5,786 bases of DNA, from the NCBI GenBank assembly GCA_019247865.1, contig JAFBAJ010000292.1, positions 1 to 5,786 on the forward strand, written 5' to 3'. Below, piece after piece: positions 5,478-5,786 of this stretch. This DNA comes from Acidobacteriota bacterium. GTDB lineage: Bacteria > Acidobacteriota > Blastocatellia > Pyrinomonadales > Pyrinomonadaceae. The first letter of the stretch is position 1, and each line of letters opens with the position of its first letter. The translations under genes and the position numbers were made by a program. The notes under the pieces were generated by a model. The model was not told where the DNA came from. It ran no database searches and worked only from the letters and a program-made list of their open reading frames with translations.

Positions 5478-5786
5478 ATGTTCAGCCATAGCTTAGACGA
5501 GCAGACGGAGCTTCGTCTGTTTGAAGAAAGACACGCGGCGGCGTTGCTGGCCCTGATCGAGAGCAACAGAGCGCGCCATCCGGAAATCCCGCAGCTCCGC
5601 ACGCTCGAAGAGGCGCAGGGTTACATTAAACGCGACCTCGCGCTGTGGGCTGAAAATAAGGGACTGGGCGTCGGCATCTGGCTGCGCGGAGAGCTGGCGG
5701 GCGGGATTCGTTATCACGAGATCGACTGGCACAACCGGAGCACGGAGCTGGGTTACTGGCTGGGCGCGGAATTCGAGGGGTACGGG
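5478..5786 (+). CDS. RimJ/RimL-type GNAT N-acetyltransferase, 3' end missing
   Basis: The first 103 residues of a ribosomal-protein-serine acetyltransferase-like enzyme, expected to acetylate N-terminal or side-chain amines using acetyl-CoA. Features are ELRLFEERHAAALLALIESNR (11-31), the usual N-terminal helix of this group, GIWLRGELAGGIRYHEIDWHNRSTELGYWLGAEFEG (67-101), and a break just where the acetyl-CoA loop (Q/R-x-x-G-x-G) would begin. The full family length is about 180 residues, so a little over half is present. ATG 5478 is chosen because it gives the normal family N terminus; no strong Shine-Dalgarno site precedes it. It is divergent from the 4631-5146 gene and belongs to a different GNAT subgroup. 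Confidence 0.85.
   Translation, partial: MFSHSLDEQTELRLFEERHAAALLALIESNRARHPEIPQLRTLEEAQGYIKRDLALWAENKGLGVGIWLRGELAGGIRYHEIDWHNRSTELGYWLGAEFEGYG

Overview
The window looks like a chromosomal segment of a GC-rich environmental bacterium, most plausibly an Acidobacteriota/Blastocatellia-like lineage. That guess rests on the secreted P-domain + BACON + FG-GAP protein at the left, whose repeats are of the 'DFDGDGKADVAVFRPS' type, and on the intergenic CGCAAAGR / CGCAGAGN octamer repeats at the right. It is inference from family resemblance and no marker gene is present.

Layout: (1) 1-1545 is the 3' part of a gene for a large secreted protein with two BACON domains and six 45-residue calcium-binding FG-GAP repeats, followed by a strong hairpin at 1571-1602. 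(2) 1747-4394 has the anatomy of one integron gene cassette of 2648 bp. It starts at a GTTAGCC core (1746-1752), carries a restriction-modification-like gene pair, and ends in an attC-like site (4299-4394) whose R'' box GGCTAAC is the exact complement of that left core. No integrase lies in the window. (3) Cassette cargo is an EcoRI-family adenine methyltransferase split by a one-base frameshift (1793-2665 and 2646-3002), a DUF262-HNH nuclease gene overlapping it by GTGA (2999-4165), and a decayed second copy of the HNH tail (about 4168-4272) offset by exactly 107 bp. (4) 4395-4552 is AT-rich non-coding DNA. (5) 4631-5146 (minus strand) encodes a GNAT acetyltransferase resembling the tabtoxin-resistance type. 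It is bracketed by a perfect 27-bp-arm palindrome at 4556-4618 and a block of related repeats at 5304-5453. (6) 5478 to the end is the start of a RimJ/RimL-type acetyltransferase, cut by the window edge.

How the genes may work together: the methyltransferase would mark host DNA and the DUF262-HNH protein would cut unmarked or differently marked DNA, making a compact defence module carried on a mobile cassette. The frameshift raises the question of whether the modification arm still works, is made as two polypeptides, or reflects a sequencing error. The flanking genes (secreted repeat protein, acetyltransferases) look like unrelated host genes.
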